A stretch of DNA of 64,000 nt from Terebella lapidaria. Lineage: Eukaryota; Annelida; Polychaeta; Terebellida; Terebellidae. A program made the position numbers and the translations under genes. The notes under the pieces were generated by a model. It did not search any database. It saw only the letters and a list, made by a program, of their open reading frames with translations, and was not told the origin of the DNA. Positions 9,983 to 22,628 of this stretch are shown piece after piece. Position 1 is the stretch's first letter, and every line of letters begins with the position of its first letter. Location of the stretch: positions 43,416,719-43,480,718 of the forward strand of contig OX424560.1 of the NCBI GenBank assembly GCA_949152475.1. Reading direction: 5' to 3'.

Positions 9983-10549
9983 CTAATTTTGTGGGTTATT
10001 TGCTGTAGCTCGACCTAGAAGTAGACCATTTGGCGTCAAGATGCTGATATCTGTGTCCATGATAGGGAGTGTGCCAATTGATCTTTCATTTAACAGAATG
10101 GATACTTCAGTACATAGCCTGAGGAATTCACTGGTTGAAAGGCATTGAGTATTCACGGCAAACTTGAACGCTTTCTTTGCTGACTTGACAAGAGCTTCGA
10201 CAGCTCCTTGATGCCAGGGACTGTCTGCTGGTCTGAAGATCCATTCTAGTCCATTTTCTGCACCTTTCCTGCCAAGCACAGTCCTGTCCACTTTAATCCA
10301 TGCTTCCTGTAGCTCATGCTCAGCTCCTACAAGCTGAGAGCCAGGGTCACTGTAGATGAGCTGTGGCCACCCTTGAAGACTGACGAATCTGCTGAATGCC
10401 AGTAAGAATGAACTTGTATCACATCCAAAGACTCCCTCGATATGCACAGCTCGCACTGTCAGATCGGTGAATATAACATCGTATGCTTTTCCACTTGTCC
10501 ATTTCTGAACCTCACCTCGGACTCCATTTAGGCCGAAGAGGTCCAGCAT
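9983..10549 (-). pseudogene. BEL/Pao integrase core
   Basis: A 188-residue stretch with VIFTDLTVRAVHIE, LIYSDPGSQLVGA and SPWHQGAVEALVKSAKKAF. These are the D, D and E regions of a retroviral-type integrase. The spacing and the RAVHIE and HQGAVEALVKS wording are typical of BEL/Pao rather than Gypsy. It is the 3'-most recognisable part of the element. Confidence 0.8.
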
Positions 10550-10629
10550 GGTGTATGTGAACGGTGGTGCAGGTTTAAGTTGTGTGGTCGGCAGCAGTCA
10601 CATGGACTGAGCTGGCAGTTGTTGACCTC

Positions 10630-11753
10630 TCAACTTGAGCTGTTTTTAGCTAGCCATGCTAGTTTGCTGCCTCTGGGAGTCCAGAATTTCGAGCAAAATT
10701 GAGCTAAGGTGCTATCCCGACCTCTGTGTCCTACTGTGCGATGTGCCTCCTCCATGAGAAGACGAGTGATCACATGATTATACCCCAGAAATCTCTGGGG
10801 TTTTGAGTCAGCTACCATTGGATTATATCGCTCTAGATGTGATCTGATTATCCAGATGCCCTTGTCATCTCGTGTTGGTTTCAGCGAGGAATATTGCCCA
10901 CCTACAGCACCATTTTTTGTCGACTTGACTAGTTCAGGCAACATGGATTCTTGGACATCTTTCACCACGAGATTATCCAATTCTTCCAGCAACTTTGGTG
11001 TGATTAACCTTGCAACTACCCAATAGACCTTCTGAACAGAGCTGAATCTGTCATAGCTCATGAGTTGAGATAGAGATTGTCTCTTGTGGCTCACAAATAC
11101 CATCTTCTTTTCCCCTGGCAAGGATTCCTGTTTCTGCAACCCAAACTTCAAGCCCCAGCTTTCCAAGGGTTGGTAGAGGACTGGTGGTCCTCTCCACCAT
11201 TCTGAATCAGCATCAAGCTCCTTGGGCATACGTCCTCTTGTTAGGCAATCTGCCGTATTGAGCTTTTCCCTGATCAATGCCCAGCAAGACATTTCCCTAT
11301 CTGTAGCAGACTGTATTTCGCCAAGTTGTACACCTTCGTAGTCTTTAAATCTTGTGCTCAGTTTATTGAGCATGTTCAGCACGATCTCTGAGTCAACAAT
11401 CTGCAATACTCTCTCGAACTTGAAGCACATTTCTGACTCTGTTGCCTTCCTTCCTGTATTGGACAATACTGCTCCATTGAGCTCCATTTGTGGTGTTGAT
11501 ACCATTCTCAGTGGGGCGATTCTACATTTTGCCATGATGAGACGACACCAGTTCCATCGTCTAGTTTCCAACGATTATATGCAGCAAAACTGTATCCCAG
11601 ATCACTCCCATCTGACAGTATGATCAACCAAAGTGATCCAGTGGCATTCTCTGGTCGCAACTTTCTTGGGTATTCAAGTTGTTCCAATTCAAACATAGTT
11701 CTGAAGTAACGTGTCCATTTTTGCCACAGGTCATTTGGCAAGGCTTCGTCCAA
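10630..11753 (-). pseudogene. BEL/Pao RNase H and integrase zinc-binding region
   Basis: The start reads DGSDLGYSFAAYNRW (RNase H-like). It continues with KCRIAPLRMVSTPQMELNGA, a BEL-type RNase H segment, then VDSEIVLNML and the LNTADCLTRG motif. An integrase N-terminal region follows, with RLLMEEAHRTVGHRGRDSTL and FWTPRG. Parts lie in different frames. Confidence 0.8.
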
Positions 11754-11910
11754 CTCCAGCTTCCTCGATCACGTGGTTGAAAGGACAAAGCAGTCCCAGT
11801 GAATCATAGATCATCATGACTTGCTCCAAGACCAAACGTCTCGTCAAGACTCCAGGAATGGCTTGAGGAATCTCCTCTAATCAGAGATTTTGTCCTTGTC
11901 TCACACCTTT

Positions 11911-13150
11911 CTACTTCTTTGAGAAGTTCAGGTTGACTTGATACTTGATCGTTTCCAATTTAGGATTCAAAATAATGCCCAAAACTCTTGTACTGGTTCC
12001 TTTCAATAATGTTACATTGGAAATCTGGTCAGAAGATTCCTGCTTTAGACCGACTCTTTTCCGTGGTTCAGATTCTCCACTGAATTGCCAACACTTGAAT
12101 TGGAATTCTCCTTTAACCAAGATGGCTTCTACCTCCTCCGTGAGTTGGAAGGCAGTTTCATGATCAGTGACTTTATCTATGAGGTCATCCACATAGAGTT
12201 ATTTATTTATTTATTTATTAACCATGATTTATAAAGTGCATATTCATGGTATGTTCTATGCGCTGCACAATGAATTATAAATTACAAGCAGATACATTAC
12301 AAATTAAAAAGACATAGTTCATAATATTGAGAATAGCAATTTAGAATCACTGGAGGTACTGTTGGAACAATACAGTTTTGGCAGTTGCGTAACAAGTCTG
12401 CTGCCTTAGGACTCTCTGTTTGGAACAAGTCTGCTGTCTTGTATAATGCTTCAGTGCTGATTGCAGGAGCAGGTCTGTCACCCATGTTCATGCTTTCCAT
12501 AAATATTTGAATCTCTGGTCTTATCCAAATCCCTCCATAGAAATCTGTGACAGTGTTGATCTGATTCTTCAATCAATACACAGTTTTACATTTTCTGTAT
12601 ATCTCCCACAAATGCTGTTGCATTTTCTCCCCATTGCATTAAAAGATCGACAAGACTGTCGGTATCCATCTGGACCCCTTGCTGATAATGAATTCAGAGA
12701 AACTCCTTCATATACTTGACTTGAGTTGAATACTATGCGTACTGATGTCGCATTTGACTTTGGGCTTTTTACTGCCAGGTGGCTGATGTAGAACTTTGTG
12801 CCGATCTCCATTTTGATCTCTTCCTTTGTTCGCGAACCAAAGACTCCTCTATCCAACATATCTTGTATATGCTGTTGATATTGCTGGGCCCACTGTGGAT
12901 CCTTCTCCAGAGTATTTTCTGTACTCTTCATCATGGCAAGGGCTGAAGAATAGTTGTCAAGTAAATCTGCAGGATCTGTTATCCATGGATAACTTGTGAC
13001 CCAACACTGTCTCACCTCATCATACTTCAAATTCTTCCAAATCATTTCAAGTTTTTGTTCCTTGTTGATCGAGTAAGTATGTCCAGTGATCGGACACTTC
13101 ACAGCCACCACACAATGGAGTAACTTATGTTCCCTACTCTTCACCTTCAA
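11911..13150 (-). pseudogene. BEL/Pao reverse transcriptase
   Basis: The N-terminal part reads HKLLHCVVAVKCPITGH, later FYISHLAVKSPKSNATSVRI and VFNSSQVYEGVSLNSL. The middle contains MNMGDRPAPAISTEALYKTA. The C-terminal part begins at the catalytic region (DDLIDKVTDHETAF) and continues through FQFKCWQFSGE. This wording is diagnostic of BEL/Pao. A small repeat insertion separates the middle from the catalytic region. Confidence 0.8.
12197..12370 (-). mobile_element. Short LINE/SINE 3' end with (TAAA)n tail
   Basis: On the minus strand it ends in (AATA)n at 12199-12222, preceded by ATGCACTTTATAAATC and GTGCAGCGCATAGAACATAC. These are wording and tail typical of non-LTR element 3' ends. It interrupts the BEL reverse transcriptase just before the catalytic box. 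The left limit is approximate and no target duplication was identified. Confidence 0.5.
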
Positions 13151-13265
13151 TGAAATTGGATATCTTTTCTTTCGAAATCTTGGTCATGTAAGCTGTGGTG
13201 TTTGCCTGGTCAACAACATCAGTGCACTTTTTGACTGTTGGCCGATCAAACTCTACATGTGACTG

Positions 13266-13793
13266 CTACAAGGCGATCAAATGGCTTGAAGTTTTGAGAA
13301 GCACCTCATGCAGCATATTAACGATGTTGGAGTTTACTCCTGTGTGCTCCTGTAGCAGTGGGTGATAGCCCTGTAAGCATATCCCCGACTCACCCTTAAT
13401 GATGCTGAGATTTTCGCCAGCTGAACTGAGTTCTATCTTGGGATGAAGCCCAAAATTTGAGAAGAGATTGACGAGACACTTTCCATCCAGACGTGACACT
13501 GGGCCCGTAATTTTGTCCATGCCAAATGCTTGTATGGGAAAACAAGCCCGTAATTTTGTCCATGCCAAATGCTTGTATGGGAATTATTTTCCTGCTTGTG
13601 TCCTCAAGGGTACATCATAGAGTTGTGTATCGTAAGTTGTTTCCTCATCACCCATGGTCGTCACATCAAGAGTATATCTGCCTGTATATAACTTTCTTGC
13701 GTTCAGTTGCTCAGCTGCACTGTGCGTTATGTATGTTGAAGTAGACCCTCCATCACAGAAGATGGTCGCATATTTGTCAGCATTTGTCACCAA
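13266..13793 (-). pseudogene. BEL/Pao protease region
   Basis: ATIFCDGGSTSTYITHSAAEQ resembles the aspartic protease active-site segment of BEL/Pao elements. Downstream is MDKITGPVSRLDG and a region leading to the reverse transcriptase. It follows directly on the gag zinc-knuckle segment. Confidence 0.65.
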
Positions 13794-15824
13794 TGCGTAA
13801 TGGCATATAGTAAAATACCTTCTTGCTGGTCATTGAAGTGACTCTCAGCTTTTATGACTGGATGTTTCCCTGTTCCTCCATCTACATGACTATTGATGCT
13901 GGATGTGTGTGCTGACATGGACTTGTTTGGTTCTGTGGTGTTCTCATTTCCCACACCTTTTCTGCACAACAAAGTGTGATGACCTGATTTTCCACAAACC
14001 TCACAGGATTTGTTGCTGCTACCCTGATCTCTTCGGTGATTACCAAGACAGTTGAAGCTGGCATGCACTTCCTTCAGCACTGCATATCTGTCGTCTATAG
14101 TTTTCTGAAGTCCTGACAATTGACTGTTTTGTGTTTCATTTTGCTGCTGCGATGTTGGCACATGGCACAGGTGAACTGTTTTTTGGTTTCATCCTGTTTC
14201 CAGTCGTGACTGACATTTTTAAAAAATCTAGTTCACCCAGCATGAGTTTGACTTTTTTCAATCGTGGATTTCTTTTGATTGTCCGCCAGTTGTGAGAGAG
14301 CTGCTCTGTCTCTAATCAGAAATTCCATGAATGGCTTCAAAGGCTTCAACTTTTGAGCTTCATCTAGCTGATAGTACTTGCGGATCCAGGTCATTCGGAT
14401 TGTCATGGGTAATAGATCACTTATTCTATCAACTTACCGCATAGTGAGACTGTCAAGTTGCTGTAACTGTTCAAGCTGTGAATAGGCAGATTAGACTCCG
14501 TCCACCAGCTTGATGATCCCTCTATAGTCATCTTCTCTCACTAATTTGAGGTTTGACGAATCCTTGATTACAGCGTGTACACTTGCACTTGTATCATCAT
14601 AATACTCTCTGAATCTTGTCCACATAATATCATTTGCTCCCTGCTTTGTTATCTAGACATTTTTCACTCTTTCCTTCTAGTGAAAGTGGGAGTGCAGTGG
14701 GATTGTTGTGATACGATTTTTCAGCGAGTTCCCTCCGGACAGCCTTGAACTCTGACCAATCTTTCTGCTCCCCTGAGTAGAAAGGGAGGGATAACTTTTT
14801 GAGATATACATCAGTTTGTTGGCTTTGGCCTTCATATGAGTATGACAGGTCATACTCAGGAGAAAAGACTGCAGCACTAACTTGTGGTTGAGACATAGGG
14901 CGATCTAGAGGCGCATACTGTGGGAATCTGGGGGTGCCACCCTAGAAGGGGGTTCGATCAGGAACACACACTGGGGGTATTGGTCCCGGGAGACCTGACA
15001 TTCAAGGAGATGATATACTATATCGATCGAACTACCTGTATTCACACTACCATGATTACTCGAAGATTGGACACCTGTATCAGGAAACCTTGTGCTCTGT
15101 GCATTTTGTGATACCGGTAACAACCTGTATGAATTCATACTGCTACCCACACCATTTAAATACACATGACCAGAGCCTACTGTGTCAAATGCTTGCTGAC
15201 TACAGATGATGTTACCATGGTTTCATGTGATGTGAGAGGACTTGAAACAAAATCATGGTTTGTCAGTCAGCATGTATCTCTACTTCTTGCATCAACAGAA
15301 AACAGAGGATACACATTACTACAAGCTATGTCACCATGGTTACCAGGTACATGCATTGATGTCACAGATACATTGGGCATGATATTACCTGATGTACATA
15401 TGCCAGAGACAAAAGGACTGTGTGTAATACTTTGTGAACATACTTGTACAGTATCATATTTTGTTACTGGTGTTACCACAGATACATACGGAGACTCTAC
15501 TCCATTCTCATTTATGACCGTGTCTATTGACGCCCTCCGGGACAAATTCCCATGTTGAGCATTTAGGTTCACTCTTTGTACAGACTTGTTGTCATTATAC
15601 ATTTGATAATCATCTATGGATTTCTTATACACTTCATACATATCTCGCATGTGTTCTTCAATATCCATACCATTAACAACTTTACAGTAATCACTGATTT
15701 CATTATATTCACAGTAAACACATAGTTCATCATGCGTGCTTGTGAAGTCTGAGTAGACCCTTTTCAGCATGTGTGTACAGGATTCAGATCTCAGAACTAC
15801 TCGGACTCTCCACTTCGATGACAA
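13787..15824 (-). pseudogene. BEL/Pao gag
   Basis: Three recognisable parts. At 15824-15267 there is an N-terminal segment with KRVYSDFTSTHDELCVYCEY and VVNGMDIEEHMRDMYEVYKK. At 14896-14630 there is the DUF1759-like core (KKLSLPFYSGEQKDWSEFKA). At 14161-13787 there is a C-terminal zinc-knuckle part with CEVCGKSGHHTLLC. The first 50 or so residues of the family's gag survive better in the duplicate at 18122-17940 (MAEIDKLKAERTVAKGRVTV). Confidence 0.75.
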
Positions 15825-17934
15825 CTTTTATTGGACAGTAATGTTGACATGCTTTGTAGAGAGCATGTGTTCTGAAGTATATGCAAAAAAAGGAAAATAT
15901 TTATTGAATATACTGAAATAAAATAATATTGTGAACTTGTACATAGTTTATATCTGGATACTAATTTATTTGAACACTCACAAACTCTGAACTGTTGCGC
16001 TGTCCTACAGAACTACATGGAAATCGACATTCACACAGGGGATGGGGTCTGAAACATCATCATGAACAATCATAGCAATAAACGTGTAAATCTGGGATAT
16101 ATTGATTCCTTACATCAAGAAATAGAAGATTCATCACCATATTTAGATTCAATTTACCTTTTAGTGTTATATTTTATGATTTTTGTGGACAGGCACATCT
16201 TTCTTTCGTGCTTTCCACGCTTTTTCTTGACAATGTGGGCTTTTTCTTGACAACATTCGGTTGTCTCACATTTATATATCTCACAAAATAAGTTGTCGGT
16301 GTGCTTTGTCATATGGCGCCACCTCATGGTTGAGATCCAACACAAACTAATGCACCTACGGTCCCATATCGCCCAGGGATGGCCAGTTCGCCAGACCCGC
16401 CCCAGGTTATTGCAAGCCCGCAGATGTCGGTGGCCCAGACTATGGGAGGCATCACGTTGGCTATGGCCTCCGCTGTTCCGGGAGCGGGATCCATGGCCGC
16501 GTGGTCGAGCTTCCCTGCTCCAATCAGTGCTATGGAAGCTAGCTGACAAGCAGTGGTTTGGCCCTTAGCTGCGCCGGCTACCCTAACCCTCATCATCCCC
16601 AGCGACAACAATGCAAGCGGCTCCGGCTGCTGCATCATGCTCGCCTTCGGGCGAGTATGATATAGAAGAGTATGATCTTGGCGCAGGTGATTGTGCACTG
16701 TGCCTGGATTGAGGCTCCAGAACCCGCAGATTGCTGTGCGTTCACCTCCGGACCGAACTCCAGAACTCCACTTCTGGTTACAATGTCCGGAGTTGTTGGA
16801 ACACTTGTGGGCCAGTGGCTACAAGGGCAGCCCGCCCAAGCCCCAATGGAGTAACTCTTCCTCCTGGCCAGGTCCTCCGGGACAACAACGCCGTCCCCCG
16901 CATGCGGGAAACTGAAGCCGGACATGGTGGCCACCAACACTGCATCGGGGAACTGTTGTCCTGTGGCACCTGTGTCTGCACCACCCACGGACGAGCAGGA
17001 CGATTCTCACGTAGATAGAACTCTTCCTGGAGTGGTCCTTGAGGATCTATCTAGCTCCTTCGCTGCTGAGACAGACGAGGACCCTGTAGCGGAACCCAGT
17101 GCGCGCTGGTTAGGGATCCATGTGGTTAGGGATCCATGCTGATACTTGCCCTTGTCTTTTGGGCGGGAGCCGATGCCGTTTCTTGTCAATTCCGGCTCAG
17201 AGTTTACCCTCGTAGTCACGGGGACTTACGAAGCGGGAACCCGGTTTCCGCATCATTGAGCTGCTGGATTCCGGAAGTAACAAGCTCTTCAGGGTTGGTA
17301 ACAACTGCATCCCTATCCACGGATCGATCGAGCTGCCGATTACACTTGGGGACAAGGTGTACACAACAGAAGCGATCATTGCGGATATTGGTGCAGCTGG
17401 AATTATTGTAATGAACTCCCGATGGGTCCATCAGGTGATCGCGGACTTTTGCTCCAACGACCTCTGGATAGCGGAGGATACACATTACCTCTTCCAAGTG
17501 GGACCCTCCCATTCGCTCTAACTCCAGGCAGTGCACACTACAACAGTGCCGCCCTACAGTGAGATGATCGAGGAGGCACGACCGCGCCATCTGCGCATGC
17601 CTCTAGACGGTTGTCCCTGTATAGTACAACCTGTGAGTAATTTCGCCAGGGATTTTGAGACTCACGCTAGGTGGAGCTCTGGTCGAGTCCAATTCTAACG
17701 TGATACCTCTTCTTATGGTGAATCCCACCGACACTTCGGTTGTACTACTTCGCGGGAGTGTAGCAGCAATCTGCACACTCGCGGCATCTAGTAGGGTTCT
17801 CCCTGACGACCCCGTTTGCCGCGCGGCCTGGCCGCCGGGGATGACCCCTTCACCTGCCGGACCATTTGGAATGCCGTGTTCCGAAGGACCGGCTGGATGG
17901 GGACCAGCAACTCACTCTCCGCAAATTGCTCTGA
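15710..17934. repeat. Tandem segmental duplication, copy 1
   Basis: Matches 17935-20312 head to tail. The unit starts inside the BEL gag (CAGTAAACACATAGTTCATC) and crosses about 500 bases of noncoding sequence. It ends in the plus-strand Gypsy pol at TTGCTCTGACAGTA. Copy 1 lacks about 150 bases of BEL gag present in copy 2 (17988-18140). Elsewhere I saw only scattered single-base differences, on the order of one per hundred bases. Confidence 0.85.
16335..17934 (+). pseudogene. Gypsy gag and protease, first duplicated copy
   Basis: The plus strand carries the decayed gag of a relative of the 24-35 kb Gypsy element. The segment with PPQVIASPQ and TMGGITLAMASAVPG matches PPQVLPSPQ and LGGTTLATASTVP there. 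An SGEYDIEEYDLGAG region, a zinc-knuckle neighbourhood (QCPELLEHLWASGYKG), a protease region (ITLGDKVY-like near 17340) and a pol spacer (LRMPLDGCPCIVQPVSNFAR, near 17590-17650) follow. Old, with many breaks. It ends at the duplication junction. Confidence 0.7.
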
Positions 17935-20312
17935 CAGTAAACACATAGTTCATCATGCGTGCTTGTGAAGTCTGAGTAGACCCTTTCCAGGTCGATCATG
18001 AACGTGTTGATGCAGGCTTGATCTGCGTCATGTTGAATGGCGCTGCTCAGTCGTTTCTCCGCAACTGTCACGCGTCCCTTGGCGACCGTCCTTTCGGCTT
18101 TCAACTTGTCGATTTCAGCCATCTTCAGCAGTTTAAAACTGTTTCAGCATGTGTGTACAGGATTCAGATCTCAGAACTACTCGGACTCTCCACTTCGATG
18201 ACAACTTTTATTGGACAGTAATGTTGACATGCTTTGTAGAGAGCATGTGTTCTGAAGTAAAAAAGGAAAATATTTATTGAATATACTGAAATAAAATAAT
18301 ATTGTGAACTTGTACATAGTTTATATCTGGATACTAATTTATTTGAACACTCACAAACTCTGAACTGTTGCGCTGTCCTACAGAACTACATGGAAATCGA
18401 CATTCACACAGGGGATGGGGTCTGAAACATCATCATGAACAATCATAGCAATAAACGTGTAAATCTGGGATATATTGATTCCTTACATCAAGAAATAGAA
18501 GATTCATCACCATATTTAGATTCAATTTACCTTTTAGTGTTATATTTTATGATTTTTGTGGACAGACACATCTTGTCTTTCGTGCTTTCCACGCTTTTTC
18601 TTGACAATGTGGGCTTTTTCTTGACAACATTCGGTTGTCTCACATTTATATATATCACAAAATAAGTTGTCGGTGTGCTTTGTCATATGGCGCCACCTCA
18701 TGGTTGAGATCCAACACAAACTAATGCACCTACGGTCCCATATCGCCCAGGGATGGCCAGTTCGCCAGACCCGCCCCAGGTTATTGCAAGCCCACAGATG
18801 TCGGTGGCCCAGACTATGGGAGGCATCACGTTGGCTATGGCCTCCGCTGTTCCGGGAGCGGGATCCATGGCCGCGTGGTCGAGCTTCCCTGCTCCAATCA
18901 GTGCTATGGAAGCTAGCTGACAACCAGTGGTTTGGCCCTTAGCTGCGCCGGCTACCCTGACCCTCATCATCCCCAGCGACAACAATGCAAGCGGCTCCGG
19001 CTGCTGCATCATGCTCGCCTTCGGGCGAGTATGATATAGAAGAGTATGATCTTGGCGTAGGTGATTGTGCACTGTGCCTGGATTGAGGCTCCAGAACCCG
19101 CAGATTGCTGTGCGTTCACCTCCGGACCGAACTCCAGAACTCCACTTCTGGTTACAATGTCCGGAGTTGTTGGAACACTTGTGGGCCAGTGGCTACAAGG
19201 GCAGCTCGCCCAAGCCCCAATGGAGTAACTCTTCCTCCTGGCCAGGTCCTCCGGGACAACAACGCCGTCCTCCGCATGCGGGAAACTGAAGCCGGACATG
19301 GTGGCCACCAACACTGCATCGGGGAACTGTTGTCCTGTGGCACCTGTGTCTGCACCACCCTCGGACGAGCAGGACGATTCTCACGTAGATAGAACTCTTC
19401 CTGGAGTGGTCCTTGAGGATCTATCTAGCTCCTTCGCTGCTGAGACAGACAACGAGGACTCTGTAGCGGAACCCAGTGCGCGCTGGTTAGGGATCCATGC
19501 GGTTAGGGATCCATGCTGATACTTGCCCTTGTCTTTTGGGCGGGAGCCGATGCCGTTTCTTGTCAATTCCGGCTCAGAGTTTACCCTCGTAGTCACGGGG
19601 ACTTACGAAGCGGGAACCCGGTTTCCGCATCATTGAGCTGCTGGATTCCGGAAGTAACAAGCTCTTCAGGGTTGGTAACAACTGCATCCTTATCCACGGA
19701 TCGATCGAGCTGCCGATTACACTTGGGGACAAGGTGTACACAACAGAAGCGATCATTGCGGATATTGGTGCAGCTGGAATTATTGTAATGAACTTCCTAT
19801 GGGTCCATCAGGTGATCGCGGACTTTTGCTCCAACGACCTCTGGATAGCGGAGGATACACATTACCTCTTCCAAGTGGGACCCTCCCATTCGCTCTAACT
19901 CCAGGCAGTGCACACTACAACAGTGCCGCCCTACAGTGAGATGATCGAGGAGGCACGACCGCACCATCTGCGCATGCCTCTAGACGGTTGTCCCTGTATA
20001 GTACAACCTGTGAGTAATTTCGCCAGGGATTTTGAGACTCACGCTAGGTGGAGCTCTGGTCGAGTCCAATTCTAACGTGATACCTCTTCTTATGGTGAAT
20101 CCCACCGACACTTCGGTTGTACTGCTTCGCGGGAGTGTAGCAGCAATCTGCACACTCGCGGCATCTAGTAGGGTTCTCCCTGACGACCCTGTTTGCCGCG
20201 CGGCCTGGCCGCCGGGGATGACCCCTTCACCTGCCGGACCATTTGGAATGCCGTGTTCCGAAGGACCGGCTGGATGGGGACCAGCAACTCACTCTCCGCA
20301 AATTGCTCTGGC
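17935..20312. repeat. Tandem segmental duplication, copy 2
   Basis: The second copy of the unit described at 15710-17934. It begins with the BEL gag start on the minus strand (18122-17940, MAEIDKLKAERTVAKGRVTV...) and continues to the Gypsy pol. There it leaves the duplication and runs on into intact-order reverse transcriptase sequence. Confidence 0.85.
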
Positions 20313-21545
20313 AGTATGCGGATGTATTCATGAGTCCGGGCGGTGCGGTTGGCAAGACAGACGTGGCCAAACTCCGCATCAACCTCCAGGACGAGCGTTG
20401 GATCAAACAGCATCTACGATGAGCAGCTATCGCACACCAAGTGGTCATTGACCAGAGGGTGCAACCAAAGATGCTCGAGCTAGACATCATCGAACCCAGT
20501 GATAGCCCTTGGGCCAGTCCTGTGGTTATGGTGAAGAAGAAGGATGGCTCGTGGAGGTTCTGCATTGATTATCATAAGCTTAACAATGTCATGCGGAAGG
20601 ACTCATGTCCTCTCCCTCACATCGAGGACACCTTCAATGCCCTCGCTGGGTCGCACTACTAGTATTTCTGTGCTCTAGACCTGGCCTCCGGGTATTGGCA
20701 GGTCGAGATGGACGAGAGTGATAGAGCCAAAACAGCTATTGTCACCAAGAACGGGCTCTACCAATTTAAGGTAATGCCGTTCGGGCTCTGCAGCGCCCAT
20801 GTGACGTTTGAGTGCCTAATGGAAATGGTGCTAAAAAGGTTCCTCTGGAAGCGATGTATGGTGTACATAGACGATGTTGTTGTGTATAGCCGGTCGTTCA
20901 AGGAAACCCTCATCAACTTCCAAATGGTGCTCCATCGCATCCACGACGCAGGCCTTAAGCTTAAGCTTAACAAGTACGAGCTCTTCGTCTAGGAGATCTT
21001 GTACTTGGGCTTGGTGACAGGTACAGGTATTCATTCGGACCCTGTGGACATCGAGGCCAGACAGCATTGGTCCCAGCCTTGTAACATGGCGGACGTGAGG
21101 TCCTTATTGGGCTTCGCAAGCTACCACTGCCGGTTCATCCGAGGCATCGCAGAAATCACGTGCCCCCCTTACTATCCTCACAGAAAAGGGCGCCGACCTT
21201 ATCTAGGAGGCTTCCCAGGAGGTTGCTTTTGCAGACCTCTGGAAAGCCCTGGTGGCAGCACCTGTATTTCAGCACCCCCTCCCCGACTGTGAGTTCATCT
21301 TGGACAAGGACGAGAGTAACTTCGTGCTGGGCAGTCTCCTCTCACAGGTTGTGGACGGGCAGGAGCGTGTAGTGGCTTGTGCAAGTGTGGCTTTCAGCCG
21401 CTCTCAAATGAATTACTGCACGACTCACCGCGAGCTCCTCCTGGTTGTAACTATGACCAAGCGCTTCTGGCATTACTTGCTGGGGCGGCATTTCCAGTAG
21501 CGGACTGATCACAGTTCGCTCCGATGGCTGCTCAACTAGGATACG
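18700..21545 (+). mobile_element. Gypsy retrotransposon fossil, plus strand, gag to RNase H
   Basis: Continues from gag and protease (18700-20020) through the pol spacer. The reverse transcriptase (20320-20995) has QYADVFMSPGGAVGKTDVAK, IEPSDSPWASPVVMVKKKDG, LDLASGYWQVEMDESDRAKT and MVYIDDVVVYSRSF. The RNase H (about 21240-21540) has DCEFILDKDESNF, NYCTTHRELL and TDHSSLRWLL-like sequence. Integrase and both LTRs are missing, so it is 3'-truncated as well as decayed. It is the opposite-strand relative of the 24-35 kb element. Confidence 0.8.
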
Positions 21546-22628
21546 GGGGACGCACCTTCCCATGGTAGTGGAGAACTGGCTCTGGACTCGGGGTTAGTGT
21601 CCGGATGTGCAGATTGATGTCCCCAGTTTTCTGCATGACTCATCCGGCGCTCTGAACGCTTTTAGGTGACATACTTCGGTGTGTCATCACCCGTGCGCCA
21701 CTACTATAGTTAAGTAGATATAGTAGTTTAAGTTTTCTAACGTCAGGAAACCGTTTTACCATTAATTCTAATGGGCGGTCGTATAGCCGGCCATGGCAGA
21801 CGGTGACGCTTGTTTCATCCGGATTGGATGTTACATAACACGGTCTGGCCGGAATGACCAGAACCCCGACCCTACCTCTGAGAAGGGGGCCGTATTCTAC
21901 TTGCGTAACTTCGGTCATGGGGAGTGTTTATATTTATTAACCCATCTTTCATGTTATTATTTATGAGTGGATCATTTAAACCACAAGTATGCGGCAATTC
22001 CGTGGAAATGCTATTCATTCTCATTCAATGACACATTGGGATAAGATTGGTGATATATCTTTTTCCAGGTGCACCAGATATTTAGAAATCGGGAGATTTC
22101 TGCTTTCGCAAGAGAGGTGTAGGAGATTGTTTACATGCAGGAGGTGGCAGTATGTCGTGCTTCAAAAGGAAATGTTTGGAGAGTGGTGTTAAATATATTT
22201 TTATCTCTGCTTTCAACCGATCATATTTGTTCGAACCACAAGAGATTGGCTTCCGTCAGTTTGCATACAATCTCTATCCTGCTGGGGTCATTAATTTATC
22301 GTCATTGACCACCAATGCAGCAGCAATAGCTCATGACATATTTTAATTACTGTATGTGATTGTGGGATATCCCGGATGACCTATCTAGGAGCCACTGGTG
22401 GGAGATGACTGTATCTGTATGAGCCTGCAGAAGAAACGTAATTTGTTTGTTGTACTGTGGCTTTATCTGTTAGGAATAGACGTTTTCATGAGATGCACTA
22501 TACACTGCTGCACGTTTAGAATAGTTGCCAGTATCTGTGCTGTATAAGCTAATTAGCCAGTGCTCGCTGGTCATTCGAGAGCTCGGCACTGATGGAGAAA
22601 GATCTGCGGAGCTTGACTCCTAGTGTTT
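21546..22628. other. No gene recognised
   Basis: Noncoding by inspection. The only structure noted is a short hairpin near 21667-21686, TGACATAC-TTCG-GTGTGTCA (8 pairs, one G-T). Confidence 0.5.

Larger units (their letters stand above)
9983..15825 (-). mobile_element. BEL/Pao LTR retrotransposon, decayed
   Basis: Minus-strand pieces lie in BEL/Pao order: gag with the DUF1759-type segment and zinc knuckle (15824 to about 13790), protease (13793-13266), reverse transcriptase (13150-11911), RNase H (about 11750-11200), integrase zinc-binding region (about 11100-10630) and integrase core (10549-9983). Reading is split into many short frames, so it is an old copy with many breaks. I could not identify LTRs at either end. 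A short repeat has inserted in the reverse transcriptase (12197-12370). The gag 5' end was caught in the tandem duplication at 15710-20312. Confidence 0.85.

Noticed and set aside
16154-19596. Numerous short open frames on both strands in the duplicated segment
   Set aside because: They are shadow or decayed frames of the Gypsy gag/protease fossil, each appearing twice because of the tandem duplication.
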